Shown here in pieces: positions 1 through 10,292 of a stretch of 29,944 nucleotides of DNA. Position 1 is the stretch's first letter. Each line of letters begins with the position of its first letter. The DNA is from DASZGI01 sp035938995 (GTDB lineage Bacteria; Actinomycetota; Actinomycetes; Streptomycetales; Catenulisporaceae), in the NCBI RefSeq assembly GCF_035938995.1, contig NZ_DASZGI010000416.1, positions 1 through 29,944 on the forward strand, read 5' to 3'. Both the position numbers and the translations under genes were made by a program. Under the pieces are notes generated by a model. It was not told the DNA's origin and made no database searches. It saw only the letters and a program-made list of their open reading frames with translations.

Positions 1-1962
1 CTGCTCGGCGCCGCCACGATCACCGCCGGCCTGGCCGCGTCCGCACCCGCGGCCTCCGCGGCCACCAGCGGCGGGATCAAGGTCGCCTACTACGATCAGT
101 GGTCGATCTACCAGAACGCCTTCTACCTCAAGAACCTCGACACCGAGGGCATCGCCGGCAAGCTCAACTATCTGATCTACGACTTCGAGAACATCGACCC
201 GACGAACCTGACCTGCTTCGAGGCCACCAAGGCCACCGACCCCGACCCGGGCGGCGAGAGCGACCCGAACGCCGGCGACGGCGCCGAGGACCAGTTCGCC
301 GACTACCAGAAGACCTTCGACTCCTCGATCTCGGTGGACGGCACCTCGGACGTCTACAACCAGCCGATCGCCGGGAACTTCCACCAGCTGCAGGAGCTGA
401 AGAAGAAGTACCCGAACCTGAAGATCCTGCTCTCCCTCGGCGGCTGGACGTACTCGAAGTACTTCTCGGACGTGGCGGCCAGCGCGGCGTCCCGGCAGAA
501 GTTCGTCTCCAGCTGCATCGGCATGTTCATCAACGGCAACATCCCGGCGGCGGGCGGCTTCGGCGGCTCCGGCACCGCGGCGAACATCTTCGACGGCTTC
601 GACATCGATTGGGAGTACCCGGGCGCCGCCGGCCACCTGGGCAACCATTACTCCGCGGCGGACACGGCCAACTACACCCTGTTGCTTCAGGAGTTCCGCA
701 ACGAGCTGAACACCGCCGGCGCGGCCAACGGCAAGAGCTACGCGCTCACCGCCGCGGTGCCGTCTGGCCAGGACAAGATCAGCAAGATCCAGACCAACCA
801 GATCGGCCAGTACCTGACCTTCGCCGACGTCATGACCTATGACATGTACGGCGCGTGGAACGCGACCGGCCCGGCCGACGAGCAGGACCCGCTCTACGCG
901 AACCCGAACTCGCCCGAGTCGAAGATCGCGCCCGGGAACGAGACCTACAGCATCGACAACGCGATGCGCGCCTGGACCGCCGGAGACTCGCAATACGGCA
1001 TCCCAGGCGGCTTCCCGGCGAACAAGCTCACGCTGGGACTTCCGTTCTATTACCGCGGATGGACAGGGGTGTCGGCGGGTTCGAACCACGGGCTCTACCA
1101 GGCCGCGACCGGACCATCGGCCGGAATGACGGACTCCGGCAACGTGCCAGGCGTGGCGATGTACAAGGAGATCACCAACATCGTCGCCAATTCGGCCGAT
1201 ACCTACTGGGACCCGCTCACCAGATCGGCCTACTTCTATGACGGCACCAACTTCTACGGCGGCGAGTCCCCGCAGTCCATCCAGGCCAGAGCCGACTACG
1301 CGCACTGCAACGGCTACGGCGGCTTCATGATGTTCTCGCTGTACGACCTGGACCCGGCGGCCACGCTGTTCAACGACGCGGTCAACGACATCAACGGCTC
1401 GGCCTCCAGTTGCACCACGCCGAGCGGATCGCCGAGTCCTAGCAGCTCGGCCTCCTCGTCGCCCTCTCCGTCACCGTCGTCGTCACCGTCGACCTCGCCC
1501 AGCGCCTCGGCCTCCGCGTCAGCATCACCCTCGCCGTCCCCGTCCGGGTCGCAGGGTGGTGGCGGCAACAAGGTCGTCAACCCCGGCTTCGAGACTGGCA
1601 GCCTGGCACCGTGGACCTGCAGCAGCATCGACTCCGTGGTGTCCAGCCCCGTCCACAGCGGCAGTCACGCGCTGCAAGGGGCGGCGAACAACTCGGACAA
1701 CGCGCAGTGCAGCCAGACCATAAGCGTCAGCCCGAACACCAAGTACACGCTGAGCGGCTGGGTGGACGGGGCCTATGTCTTCATCGGCGTGAGCGGTACG
1801 GGCACGTCCGACGTGGACACCTGGACCCCGGGCACCGGCGGCGCCTACAACCAACTGTCCGTCAGCTTCACCACCGGCGCGTCGACGACCAGCGTGTCTA
1901 TCTACGTGCACGGCTGGTATGGCCAGGGCACCTACTACGCGGACGACTTCTCGGTCGCCTGA
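1..1962 (+). CDS. Secreted GH18 chitinase with Ser/Pro linker and C-terminal carbohydrate-binding domain (5' truncated)
   Basis: The frame is open from base 1, so the start lies outside the window; the first visible residues are the hydrophobic core and Ala-rich end of a signal peptide (cleavage probably after ASA near codon 21). The catalytic domain covers about codons 25-470. It contains SLGGWTYS and the GH18 signature DGFDIDWEYP at codons 198-207, with the proton-donor Glu at codon 205 (window numbering). Later strands include MTYDMYG and GFMMFSLYDLD, as expected for the TIM barrel. A Ser/Pro/Ala-rich linker spans about codons 473-520. The last 130 codons (VVNPGFETGSLAPW to YYADDFSVA) form a beta-sandwich resembling CBM4/9/16-type domains. 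GH18 enzymes hydrolyse chitin beta-1,4 bonds by substrate-assisted catalysis; here outside the cell. The family is firm; the CBM subfamily and endo/exo mode are not known. Confidence 0.93.
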   Translation: MLGAATITAGLAASAPAASAATSGGIKVAYYDQWSIYQNAFYLKNLDTEGIAGKLNYLIYDFENIDPTNLTCFEATKATDPDPGGESDPNAGDGAEDQFADYQKTFDSSISVDGTSDVYNQPIAGNFHQLQELKKKYPNLKILLSLGGWTYSKYFSDVAASAASRQKFVSSCIGMFINGNIPAAGGFGGSGTAANIFDGFDIDWEYPGAAGHLGNHYSAADTANYTLLLQEFRNELNTAGAANGKSYALTAAVPSGQDKISKIQTNQIGQYLTFADVMTYDMYGAWNATGPADEQDPLYANPNSPESKIAPGNETYSIDNAMRAWTAGDSQYGIPGGFPANKLTLGLPFYYRGWTGVSAGSNHGLYQAATGPSAGMTDSGNVPGVAMYKEITNIVANSADTYWDPLTRSAYFYDGTNFYGGESPQSIQARADYAHCNGYGGFMMFSLYDLDPAATLFNDAVNDINGSASSCTTPSGSPSPSSSASSSPSPSPSSSPSTSPSASASASASPSPSPSGSQGGGGNKVVNPGFETGSLAPWTCSSIDSVVSSPVHSGSHALQGAANNSDNAQCSQTISVSPNTKYTLSGWVDGAYVFIGVSGTGTSDVDTWTPGTGGAYNQLSVSFTTGASTTSVSIYVHGWYGQGTYYADDFSVA

Positions 1963-1978
1963 CGCATACGAAGGAGCC

Positions 1979-2869
1979 TCAGAACAGGATTAACTGACAG
2001 ATATCACCGCTGCTCCCGCCGCGCGTCACATCGAGCGCGGCGGGAGTGCTGGCTGAGGGGGAGGCGGACACGGTGGGGGAGCCGAGCCCGGTCAGGTCCA
2101 CCTCGTACCCCGCGGTACTTGTGGCGGTCGGCGTAGCGTCCACGGAGAGCTGAAGCCCCAGACGATAGGTAAGGCGCACGAGCGCTCCCGTGCCGAGATC
2201 CGTGTACAGGTCGATGGAGACCTTCGTCGTCCCCGCCTTCTTGAACACCATCGACGTCGACACCAGCTTCGCCAGGCTCGGGATCTGCGCCGCGTCGACG
2301 GTTCCGGTGAACTCGGTCGCCGACTTGCTGTCGACCTCGCTCGCGCCGTCCAGCCGCACCTTCTCCAGGTCTTGCAGAACCGTCCACCACATCGAATGGG
2401 GGGACGTCGCGGGCTTGACCAGGGTCAGGTCCTGCTGCGTCCAGGTCGGCTTGGGGCTTGACGGGGTGTGCCCGACCGCGCTGGTCGTGTACAACTGGTC
2501 GGCGGTCATCACCGCGCGCAGCGGAGTCTGGTTCGTCGAGCTGCCGGTCAGCACCGTCTTGGTGCCGACGAGCGCGGCGGTCCCGGTGGCCGGGTCGAGC
2601 GTCCCGGACAGCTGCTTGCTGATCTCGGTGTCCTTCGGGGAGCTGACGTCGACGCTGCTGATCGTGAGCGTTCCCGGCTGCGGCTCGCCCAGCCAGGTGC
2701 GCAGCGCCTCGACCGCCCGCGCCTCGTCAGCCGCGCTCGTATCCGAGGCCTGCGCCGCGGGTTCGGAGGGCTGCGGGCCCGCTGCGCGCCCGTTGCACGA
2801 GGCAAGCGACGACAGAAGGGCGCCACCCAGCAGGAGCGCGGCAGTTCCCGCGGTCACCCGCTTGCCCAT
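1979..2869 (-). CDS. Putative LppX/LolA-fold lipoprotein
   Basis: The preferred start is the ATG at 2869-2867, because GAGAGGA lies 6 bases upstream; an in-frame ATG at 2902 would add 11 residues. The product is 296 aa with a lipoprotein signal peptide (MGKR, a hydrophobic stretch, then lipobox LASC), so it should be lipidated and anchored on the outer face of the membrane. The mature part is a beta-rich domain with paired segments typical of the LppX_LprAFG/LolA-like fold, including a late YEVDLTGLGSPTV strand like the last strand of that family. Mycobacterial relatives carry lipids or glycolipids; whether this one does is inference. The C-terminus is a Ser/Pro-rich tail. It converges on the chitinase gene, 16 bp away. 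A perfect 12-bp inverted repeat lies within its last codons. Confidence 0.8.
   Translation of the reverse strand: MGKRVTAGTAALLLGGALLSSLASCNGRAAGPQPSEPAAQASDTSAADEARAVEALRTWLGEPQPGTLTISSVDVSSPKDTEISKQLSGTLDPATGTAALVGTKTVLTGSSTNQTPLRAVMTADQLYTTSAVGHTPSSPKPTWTQQDLTLVKPATSPHSMWWTVLQDLEKVRLDGASEVDSKSATEFTGTVDAAQIPSLAKLVSTSMVFKKAGTTKVSIDLYTDLGTGALVRLTYRLGLQLSVDATPTATSTAGYEVDLTGLGSPTVSASPSASTPAALDVTRGGSSGDICQLILF
2013..2046. terminator. 12-bp perfect inverted repeat, possible bidirectional terminator inside a gene end
   Basis: The arm CTCCCGCCGCGC at 2013-2024 pairs perfectly with GCGCGGCGGGAG at 2035-2046 around a 10-base loop. It sits about 50 bp past the chitinase stop codon, a natural terminator position for that transcript. 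It is also inside the last 25 codons of the convergent lipoprotein gene. There is no U-tract, which is common for actinomycete terminators. The function is inferred from structure and position only. Confidence 0.5.
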
Positions 2870-3028
2870 CAAGCGTCCTCTCATCGCACCCCACCCCCAC
2901 ATGTTCCCCGGTCAGAAAGCGTAGCCGACCCCGCCGACGGGAGGCCGAAGCACGGTGGTCCGAAACACGGCCACGCGTCGTCGCCGTGGATGCGGTCGCC
3001 TGGATGCGGCGGACGTAGTGGTCTCGAA

Positions 3029-3604
3029 TCAGCCCGAACACGCGGCGTAGAGGTCCGTCACATCGGTGCTGATCGGACCGAGCGCGGAGCTGATCTTCGT
3101 GGCGTCCCCGCCGGCGGCAACCCCGTTGAGCGCCGTCAGATCGGCCGACGCCTTGCGAAGCGCCTGCTCAACTGCCGAACTTCTCGACGCAGCGGATGCC
3201 TGGCCGATCCCGTCGGCCGCCGCCTTCACATCCGCGACAGCCGTGGTCGGATCGGTCACATCCACGACCAGGTTGTCGAGCAGCGTCGTGAGCGTGCTCT
3301 CTGCCGGTGCACAGCCCGGATCACTACCGACTGTGATCGGGTCCGACCCGTCGCTGGAGCTGTCGGTGGGCGCCGCATAAGTAAACGCGCCTGCCTTAGC
3401 GGGCGATGTGGACGAAGCAGGCGACGTGTGACTCCCCGTCAGCGTCACGCCGAGCACGACCCCCAAAACCACCACGACGCCGCCGACCGAAAGCAAAACG
3501 GTCCGCGTCCGAAACCGGGCGCGCCCGCCCGCGGATGGCTCGATCACAACCGTCGCGTCATCGTCCGGCGCACGGTCTCTCGGCTCCTCGGCCTCGCCAG
3601 TCAC
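3029..3604 (-). CDS. Small single-pass membrane protein with extracytoplasmic helical domain, unknown function
   Basis: This 191-aa protein starts at a GTG (3604-3602) preceded closely by a GGGGGG ribosome-binding site. Residues 1-30 are acidic/basic and cytoplasmic (TVVIEPS). Residues about 34-56 are one hydrophobic helix (LLSVGGVVVVLGVVLGVTL). A Ser/Thr/Pro-rich stretch follows, then an Ala-rich helical domain (about 95-191) holding two cysteines, CAPAES and the near-terminal DLYAACSG, which could form a disulfide. I do not recognise a family. The architecture is that of an anchored periplasmic-side sensor or binding protein, but no function can be assigned. It lies downstream of tRNA-Arg on the same strand and upstream of the lipoprotein gene, about 160 bp from each. 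Confidence 0.65.
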   Translation of the reverse strand: MTGEAEEPRDRAPDDDATVVIEPSAGGRARFRTRTVLLSVGGVVVVLGVVLGVTLTGSHTSPASSTSPAKAGAFTYAAPTDSSSDGSDPITVGSDPGCAPAESTLTTLLDNLVVDVTDPTTAVADVKAAADGIGQASAASRSSAVEQALRKASADLTALNGVAAGGDATKISSALGPISTDVTDLYAACSG

Positions 3605-3647
3605 GGATCCCCCCGGACGAACAATTGCGGCTACGGGTGGTACAGGG

Positions 3648-3720
3648 CGCCCCCAGCAGGACTCGAACCTGCGACCAAGCGCTTAGAAGGCGCCTGCTCT
3701 ATCCACTGAGCTATGGGGGC
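3648..3720 (-). tRNA. tRNA-Arg (anticodon UCU)
   Basis: Read on the minus strand, a complete cloverleaf folds. The 7-bp acceptor is GCCCCCA with TGGGGGC and discriminator G. The D-arm is GCTC/GAGC. The anticodon stem is GGCGC/GCGCT around loop CTTCTAA, giving anticodon TCT. The T-arm is GCAGG-TTCGAAT-CCTGC. The 3' CCA is not encoded. This tRNA reads AGA (and AGG by wobble), rare codons in such a GC-rich genome. Confidence 0.96.
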
Positions 3721-3975
3721 AGCGGAAACCAGGGTAGTAGACGCCGTCGCCCCTGCGCCCTAGCACGCTTCAGTGCGCGTCCGTGGCCAGTTTCGGCCGA
3801 ATTCGGGGGCGGACGGCGGCATTCGCGGCAAAACGCTCCATGACGGCGGTCGGCCTTGATAGCGTCTGGGACAGGAGAAGCGCGGATCGAGCGGACCGAT
3901 CCGCTGCGAATCCGCAACCCAGAAGTTATCGAACAATACCGACCCCGGTGTTCCCTTGTCCCCAGGGGCTGCGGC

Positions 3976-5652
3976 ATGCTCACGGCTGTGACGATCACAG
4001 GCCCGGACGCGGACCTGCTGGGCGCCGTCGGGGCGCTCCGCGACGCTGTCGCCGCCCCGCGGTTGCCTTTGGCCGCCGATGGTGTCATTGGCGTGCGACG
4101 GACCCAGGCCGATCTGGTTCGCAAGCTGGACGATTACCTCATACCGCGGCTGCGGCGCCCTGAGGGCCCGGTGCACGTCGTGGTCGGCGGCTCGACCGGG
4201 GTCGGCAAGTCCACGCTGGTCAACTCGCTGCTGCGGCAGGAGGTCAGCAAGGCCGGTGTGCTGCGGCCGACCACCCGTTCCGCGGTTTTGTGCGTCAATC
4301 CGATGGACGTGGCGGCGGTGACCGGCCCGGAGCGGCTGCTGCCGGCGTTCCTGCGCGCTCCCGGCCCGACGGTGCGGCCCGATGCGTTCACCCTCGCCCC
4401 GCACCCGACCGTTCCGGCAGGCATCGCGTTGATCGACACCCCGGACGTCAACTCCGTGGTCGCCGCCAACCGGGATGCCGGGGAGCGGCTGTTGGGTGCC
4501 GCGGACGCGTGGTTGCTGGTCACGACTGCCGAGCGGTACGCCGATGCGGTGCCGTGGCGGCTGCTGCAGGCGGCGCGGGAGCGCCGGGTAACTGTGGCGA
4601 TCGTGCTCAACCGAGTCCCGCCGGAGAGCATGCGCGAGGTACGCGAGGCGGGGCAGGCGCTGCTGGCGGTCAACGGGCTGGGCGATCTGCCGATGTTCAC
4701 GGTCCCGGAGTCGGTGCTGACCGGGGGCCTGCTGCCGGAGTACCTGCTCGACCCGCTGATGACCTGGTTGCGCTCGACGGCGCACGACCCGGCGATGCGA
4801 CAAGCCACGATCGCGGCGACGGTCAACGGGCTGTTTGACGATCTGCCGCGGCGGCTGGGCGCGCTGGCCGACGGGCTCTCGGCGCAGACCGAGGCCGCAG
4901 ACCGGCTGCGGATCCAGGCCGACCTGGCGTATTCCGCCGAGCGCGCCGCCCTTCACGACGCGATCGCGCAGGGCGAACTGCTGCGCGGCGCACCGCTGCT
5001 GGAATGGCAGGCGACGATCTCGCCGGACCGGGCGGCCACGTTGTTCACGCCTGGTGACCCCGCCTCGACCACCGCCCGCAGGCTGCTTTTGGGCGCCGCC
5101 GCCGATCAGGTGGCCGCCGCCGCGTCGCGCGCTGCGGACCAGGTTGCCGAAGCGTGGCGCGTGGCGCTGGCTGACGAGGAGACGCAATCGGCGATTGTCG
5201 TCCCGGGCACCCGCGCCGGCGCCGTGCCCCCGGAGCTGGAGGAGTGGGCCGAGGCGCTCAGCGATCTGATCGGGCGTGAGCCGCGGTCCAAGCGCGCGAC
5301 CGACAGTGGTCGTTTCTTCGCTGCCGGGCTCGGCGGGCCCGCCGCCGTCCTGGCCGGTGCGGTGTTCACCGGACGGCGCGGGGGACTACCGCGGCGGCGC
5401 CGGGCGATCCGCCCCTCCGAGCCGGTGAGCCCGGCCTCGGCTGCGACCCGGAAGCTGGCCGACGCGATCTTCGGCGCGGACGACGCGGACCAGCTGGCCC
5501 AGCTCGCCGCGACGTCGCTGGACACGGCGCTGGGCGCGCTGTTCGACCGGCTCGCTTTCCGCCACCACCGCGCGCTGGCCGACCTCGGCGTGGACCCGGG
5601 CGCGGGCAAGGCGCTGCTCGAAGCCGGGAACGCGGTGCAAAGAGCGCGATGA
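3976..5652 (+). CDS. Dynamin-like P-loop GTPase, first of a pair
   Basis: The chosen start is ATG 3976 (MLTAVTITGPD) with AGGGG 8 bases upstream; the frame stays open 40 codons further, but that stretch does not look like protein. The 558-aa product has a G1 loop GGSTGVGKST at residues about 71-80, a switch segment RPTTRS and a G3 motif DTPDV. The usual G4 NKxD is replaced by NRVP, so guanine recognition may be altered. The C-terminal half is Ala/Leu-rich and helical. It includes an Ala/Gly-rich hydrophobic segment (FFAAGLGGPAAVLAGAVF) followed by a basic cluster GLPRRRRAIR, consistent with membrane association. Annotated relatives in actinomycetes are called GTPase, dynamin-family or ABC-transporter-like. 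The role is unknown, with membrane remodelling a reasonable family-based guess. The partner gene starts 20 bp downstream, so the two are probably co-translated. Confidence 0.8.
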   Translation: MLTAVTITGPDADLLGAVGALRDAVAAPRLPLAADGVIGVRRTQADLVRKLDDYLIPRLRRPEGPVHVVVGGSTGVGKSTLVNSLLRQEVSKAGVLRPTTRSAVLCVNPMDVAAVTGPERLLPAFLRAPGPTVRPDAFTLAPHPTVPAGIALIDTPDVNSVVAANRDAGERLLGAADAWLLVTTAERYADAVPWRLLQAARERRVTVAIVLNRVPPESMREVREAGQALLAVNGLGDLPMFTVPESVLTGGLLPEYLLDPLMTWLRSTAHDPAMRQATIAATVNGLFDDLPRRLGALADGLSAQTEAADRLRIQADLAYSAERAALHDAIAQGELLRGAPLLEWQATISPDRAATLFTPGDPASTTARRLLLGAAADQVAAAASRAADQVAEAWRVALADEETQSAIVVPGTRAGAVPPELEEWAEALSDLIGREPRSKRATDSGRFFAAGLGGPAAVLAGAVFTGRRGGLPRRRRAIRPSEPVSPASAATRKLADAIFGADDADQLAQLAATSLDTALGALFDRLAFRHHRALADLGVDPGAGKALLEAGNAVQRAR

Positions 5653-5671
5653 CGACTGGATCGGGGCGGCG

Positions 5672-7378
5672 ATGAAGGTCATCCGGGCCAATGAGCGGAC
5701 CATAGGCGTCGGCGCCCGGTTGGACGCCCTGACCCGGCTGGTCACCGCCGCTGAAGACCGGCTGCCGTCCGCCGCCCTCGAGCCCTCGCGCGATGTGTTG
5801 CGGCGAGCGGCCGACCGATTCGGCATGTCCGCGGAGCACACCGTCGTCGTGCTCGGCGGAGCAACCGGCGTCGGCAAGTCGTCCTTGTTCAACTGCCTGG
5901 TCGGGATCGGCTTGTCACCGGTCGCGGTACGTCGCCCGACGACGACGTCGGCGATCGCGTGCGTCTGGGAGGCAGACCGGCTCGCTGAGGCCAAGCCGCT
6001 ACTCGACCGGCTCGGCGTGGAGGAGCGCAGGCAGCTGACCCGCGACTCGGCGCTCGACCGCTCGGCCGTGCGTGATGCGCTCGCCGGGATGGTGCTGGTC
6101 GACCTGCCCGACCACGACTCGGCGGTGCGTGAGCACCAGGCTGAGGTCGATCATGCGGTCGCGCAGGCCGACGTGCTGATCTGGGTGACGGACCCCCAGA
6201 AGTACGCGGACGCGTCCTGGCACGACCGCTATCTCAAGGCGCTGGTCCACCACGCCGACGTGATGATGATCGTGCTCAACCAGATCGACCGGCTGCCTCA
6301 GGAGGCCGTCGCCGAGTGCGTGGCGGACCTGGCCCGGCTGGTGGAGGAGGACGGCCTGACCGGGGTGCGGGTCATCCCGGTGTCGGCGCGGACCAAGGAA
6401 GGCGTCGACGAGCTGCGCCGGGAGCTGACCGAGCGGGTCGCCGGGCGGCGCGCGGCGGCGGACCGGCTGGCCGCGGACGTAGACCGCATCGCCGAACGGC
6501 TGACACCACTCCTGCTGCCTAAGGCCAATGACGAGGAGCCGACGCAACAGCACACGGGCGACGAGCCTGCGGAGAGCGCAGTACCGGACGAGGCGCGAGC
6601 CGAAGCGATGGAGGGTCTGCGCGCCGCGGCCGGAGTCTCGAGCCTCGCCGATGCGGTCAGCAGGCGGATGGCGGCGCGGGATCAGGCCGCGGTTTCCACA
6701 CCGCTGCGCGGCCTCGCGGCCTTGTGGGAACGGCGAGCGCGGCAAGCGAAGAACAGACCATCGTCCGGCCGTGGAAACGGACGCGGCGGCGACGGCGCGG
6801 CGAACTCGCGCACGCTGCGAGACCTGATCCGCCTCGCCACCGAGCCACTCGCGGCGATGCCCGGCCCGGTCCCGGTAGACCGCGCGGCGCTCGACACGGT
6901 GCTGAGCAGGCTCGGCGAAGCGATGACCGAGAAGCTGCCGGAGGATTGGGCGCGCACGCTACGGGCCCAGATCCTGGCAACGCGCAGCGTACTGGCCGAT
7001 CGGATCGACACCGCCCTCGCGGCCTGCGAACTCGACGCGCGCTCCAGCGGAAGAAAATGGCCGATCCGGTTCGCCCACGCGGCACTCCTGGCGATGGCGG
7101 CTGCGGGCATCGGCCTGCTCGTCGGAGGCGGAGCCGCGGCGCCAATGTGGATCGGTGCGGTAATGATCGCGGCCGGGCTGGCGGGAACCTGGATCCTCGA
7201 CGGCATGGCGAGAGCAAAGCAGCGACGTGCAGCGGCGGCGGCAGGGCAGATCGCGGTCGGCCGCCTCTCGGTCGAGCTCTCGGCCGTGGCCCAGGACACT
7301 CTCTTCGCGCCGATCAGCCTCGAACTGACGCGGTATCAAACGGCGCTCGCCGACTTCGCCGTCGTTCGCGACCACTGA
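5672..7378 (+). CDS. Dynamin-like GTPase with C-terminal membrane hairpin, second of a pair
   Basis: The product is 568 aa and starts at ATG 5672, just after the first GTPase. The GTPase core is complete: G1 GGATGVGKSS at about residues 65-74, switch RRPTTTS, G3 DLPDHDS, G4 NQID and a G5-like VSAR. Residues about 285-320 are acidic and low in complexity (linker). Near the C-terminus two hydrophobic helices form a hairpin (AALLAMAAAGIGLLVGG and MWIGAVMIAAGLAGTWIL, about residues 470-510) followed by a basic stretch. This architecture of GTPase, helical region and membrane paddle or hairpin resembles bacterial dynamin-like proteins. Unlike the first GTPase it keeps a near-canonical G4, so it may be the catalytically normal partner of a heteromeric pair. 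That pairing is inference. Confidence 0.82.
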   Translation: MKVIRANERTIGVGARLDALTRLVTAAEDRLPSAALEPSRDVLRRAADRFGMSAEHTVVVLGGATGVGKSSLFNCLVGIGLSPVAVRRPTTTSAIACVWEADRLAEAKPLLDRLGVEERRQLTRDSALDRSAVRDALAGMVLVDLPDHDSAVREHQAEVDHAVAQADVLIWVTDPQKYADASWHDRYLKALVHHADVMMIVLNQIDRLPQEAVAECVADLARLVEEDGLTGVRVIPVSARTKEGVDELRRELTERVAGRRAAADRLAADVDRIAERLTPLLLPKANDEEPTQQHTGDEPAESAVPDEARAEAMEGLRAAAGVSSLADAVSRRMAARDQAAVSTPLRGLAALWERRARQAKNRPSSGRGNGRGGDGAANSRTLRDLIRLATEPLAAMPGPVPVDRAALDTVLSRLGEAMTEKLPEDWARTLRAQILATRSVLADRIDTALAACELDARSSGRKWPIRFAHAALLAMAAAGIGLLVGGGAAAPMWIGAVMIAAGLAGTWILDGMARAKQRRAAAAAGQIAVGRLSVELSAVAQDTLFAPISLELTRYQTALADFAVVRDH

Positions 7379-7534
7379 CCGGCGCTGCCGAGCTGTCCGC
7401 CTGCTCCACTACTCCCCTCCGTAGCAAGTTATCCACAGGCCGTCATTCCCCCTTCTCGCAGCCCTACCCAGTGTGTGATCGTTGAGGAGTCGGCGAGATC
7501 GACTCGGCCCAAGATCCGCAGCGAGGAGAGATTC

Positions 7535-8011
7535 ATGTCCCGTACGGCAGAAGTTCATGTGACCCTGCTCGGCAGCGTCGCGTCCAGCCCTGAGTTCGCG
7601 GTATGCGGGAACGGCGCGCCACGTGCCGCGTTCCGGCTCGCCGTGCCGGAGCAGCGCTTCGACCGCACGTCCGAGCTGTGGATCACGTCGCGGATCAGTC
7701 ACTACACCGTAGTGTGCTGGCGCGCCTTGGCCGAACACGTTGGATCATCACTCGGACGCGGGGATCCGGTCATCGTGACCGGACGGCAGCGGATCGTCGA
7801 GGGCGCAACGGTCGAGGTGGACGCGACCGCCGTCGGCCATGACCTGCGACGCGGTCTGAGCAGCTTCCGGACGGTCGCGCGCCACAGAGGCTCATCCGAC
7901 GCTGCGCGACCGCTCGAGGTCGATCCGTTTGCCGTGCCCATCCCCGGGCCTGCGCCAGATTTTGAGCCGCTACCCGCACCGAGAGCGGAGGTTGAGCCGT
8001 CGTCCGCGTGA
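7535..8011 (+). CDS. ssb: Single-stranded-DNA-binding protein paralogue (SsbB-like)
   Basis: The start is ATG 7535 with GAGGAGAG just upstream; the frame runs 20 codons further 5' but without a ribosome-binding site. The 158-aa product has an OB-fold over residues about 1-110, with the SSB strand pattern VTLLGSVASSPEF, AAFRLAVPEQ, YTVVCWRALAEHV, and GDPVIVTGRQRI. The C-terminal third is Pro/Ala-rich and ends EVEPSSA. The acidic DDDIPF-type tip that lets housekeeping SSB recruit partner proteins is missing. That marks it as the accessory paralogue rather than the replication SSB. The order ssb paralogue, ettA, thioesterase resembles the Rv2478c-Rv2477c-Rv2475c region of M. tuberculosis (known context). 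Its exact role, perhaps in chromosome segregation or competence-like DNA handling, is not shown here. Confidence 0.88.
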   Translation: MSRTAEVHVTLLGSVASSPEFAVCGNGAPRAAFRLAVPEQRFDRTSELWITSRISHYTVVCWRALAEHVGSSLGRGDPVIVTGRQRIVEGATVEVDATAVGHDLRRGLSSFRTVARHRGSSDAARPLEVDPFAVPIPGPAPDFEPLPAPRAEVEPSSA

Positions 8012-8044
8012 ATTGGCGCGTCCGAGCGCACCCGCGTGGCCCAC

Positions 8045-8056
8045 TAAGCTGTACTC

Positions 8057-8057
<1 letters not shown>
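8045..8057 (+). promoter_or_regulatory. Candidate -10 element for a leaderless ettA transcript
   Basis: TAAGCT at 8045-8050 fits the actinobacterial -10 pattern TAnnnT and ends 6 bases before the ettA ATG at 8057. No Shine-Dalgarno sequence precedes that ATG. This is the spacing expected if transcription starts at the A of the start codon. A good -35 is not evident, so the site is a candidate only. Confidence 0.4.
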
Positions 8058-9721
<1,664 letters not shown>

Positions 9722-9725
9722 CCGC

Positions 9726-10292
9726 GTGGGCATGGCGAATGAGCAGGTGAGCGGCGCCGCGGCGGCACCTGACGGGTTTGGTGCCGGTGGAGTGGGCACA
9801 GGTGGGACGGCCAATGGTCAGCGGCATGTCTATCTCTGCGCGCTGCGCTGGAGCGACATGGACTCGTATGGCCACGTGAACAACATGATCTATCTGCAGT
9901 ATCTCGAGCAGGCCCGGGTCGACTGGATGGTCTCCACCGCCAATCGAGCAGGGGTCTACGAGTTCGAACTCGGCACCGTCGTGGCCCGGCACACGATCGA
10001 ATACAAGCGCCCGCTCGTCTACCGCCCTGAGCCGGTCCGCGTGGAGACCTGGGTGACCGAGATCGGCCACGGTTCTTTCACCGTGGCCTACGAGGTCAAG
10101 GACGACGACTACGTGTACGCCACCGCCGAATCCACGCTCGTGCCGTTCGACTTGAGGGAGAGTCGGCTGCGACGCCTCACTCCGACCGAGCGTGTCTACC
10201 TCGAGCAGTACCTGATAAAGAAACCCGAGCGCGCTGGCCTCCCGCCGGGAGCGGCGAGGTTCGGCCTCGGAGTACCTGCTACCGACCGATGA
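9726..10292 (+). CDS. Hot-dog fold acyl-CoA thioesterase (4HBT family)
   Basis: The product is 188 aa from GTG 9726; an ATG at 9732 two codons later is an equally possible start. After a Gly/Ala-rich leader of about 30 residues comes a 4HBT hot-dog domain with RWSDMDSYGHVNNMIYLQYL. The D-x-x-G-H-V-N-N core is the active-site helix of this family, and YKRPLVYRPEPVRVETWV follows as the next strand pair. It likely hydrolyses acyl-CoA in the cytoplasm; the chain-length preference cannot be read from sequence. It follows ettA by 4 bp and overlaps the next gene by ATGA, so it is translationally coupled on both sides. The ettA-thioesterase linkage is also seen in mycobacteria (Rv2477c/Rv2475c region). 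Confidence 0.88.
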   Translation: MGMANEQVSGAAAAPDGFGAGGVGTGGTANGQRHVYLCALRWSDMDSYGHVNNMIYLQYLEQARVDWMVSTANRAGVYEFELGTVVARHTIEYKRPLVYRPEPVRVETWVTEIGHGSFTVAYEVKDDDYVYATAESTLVPFDLRESRLRRLTPTERVYLEQYLIKKPERAGLPPGAARFGLGVPATDR

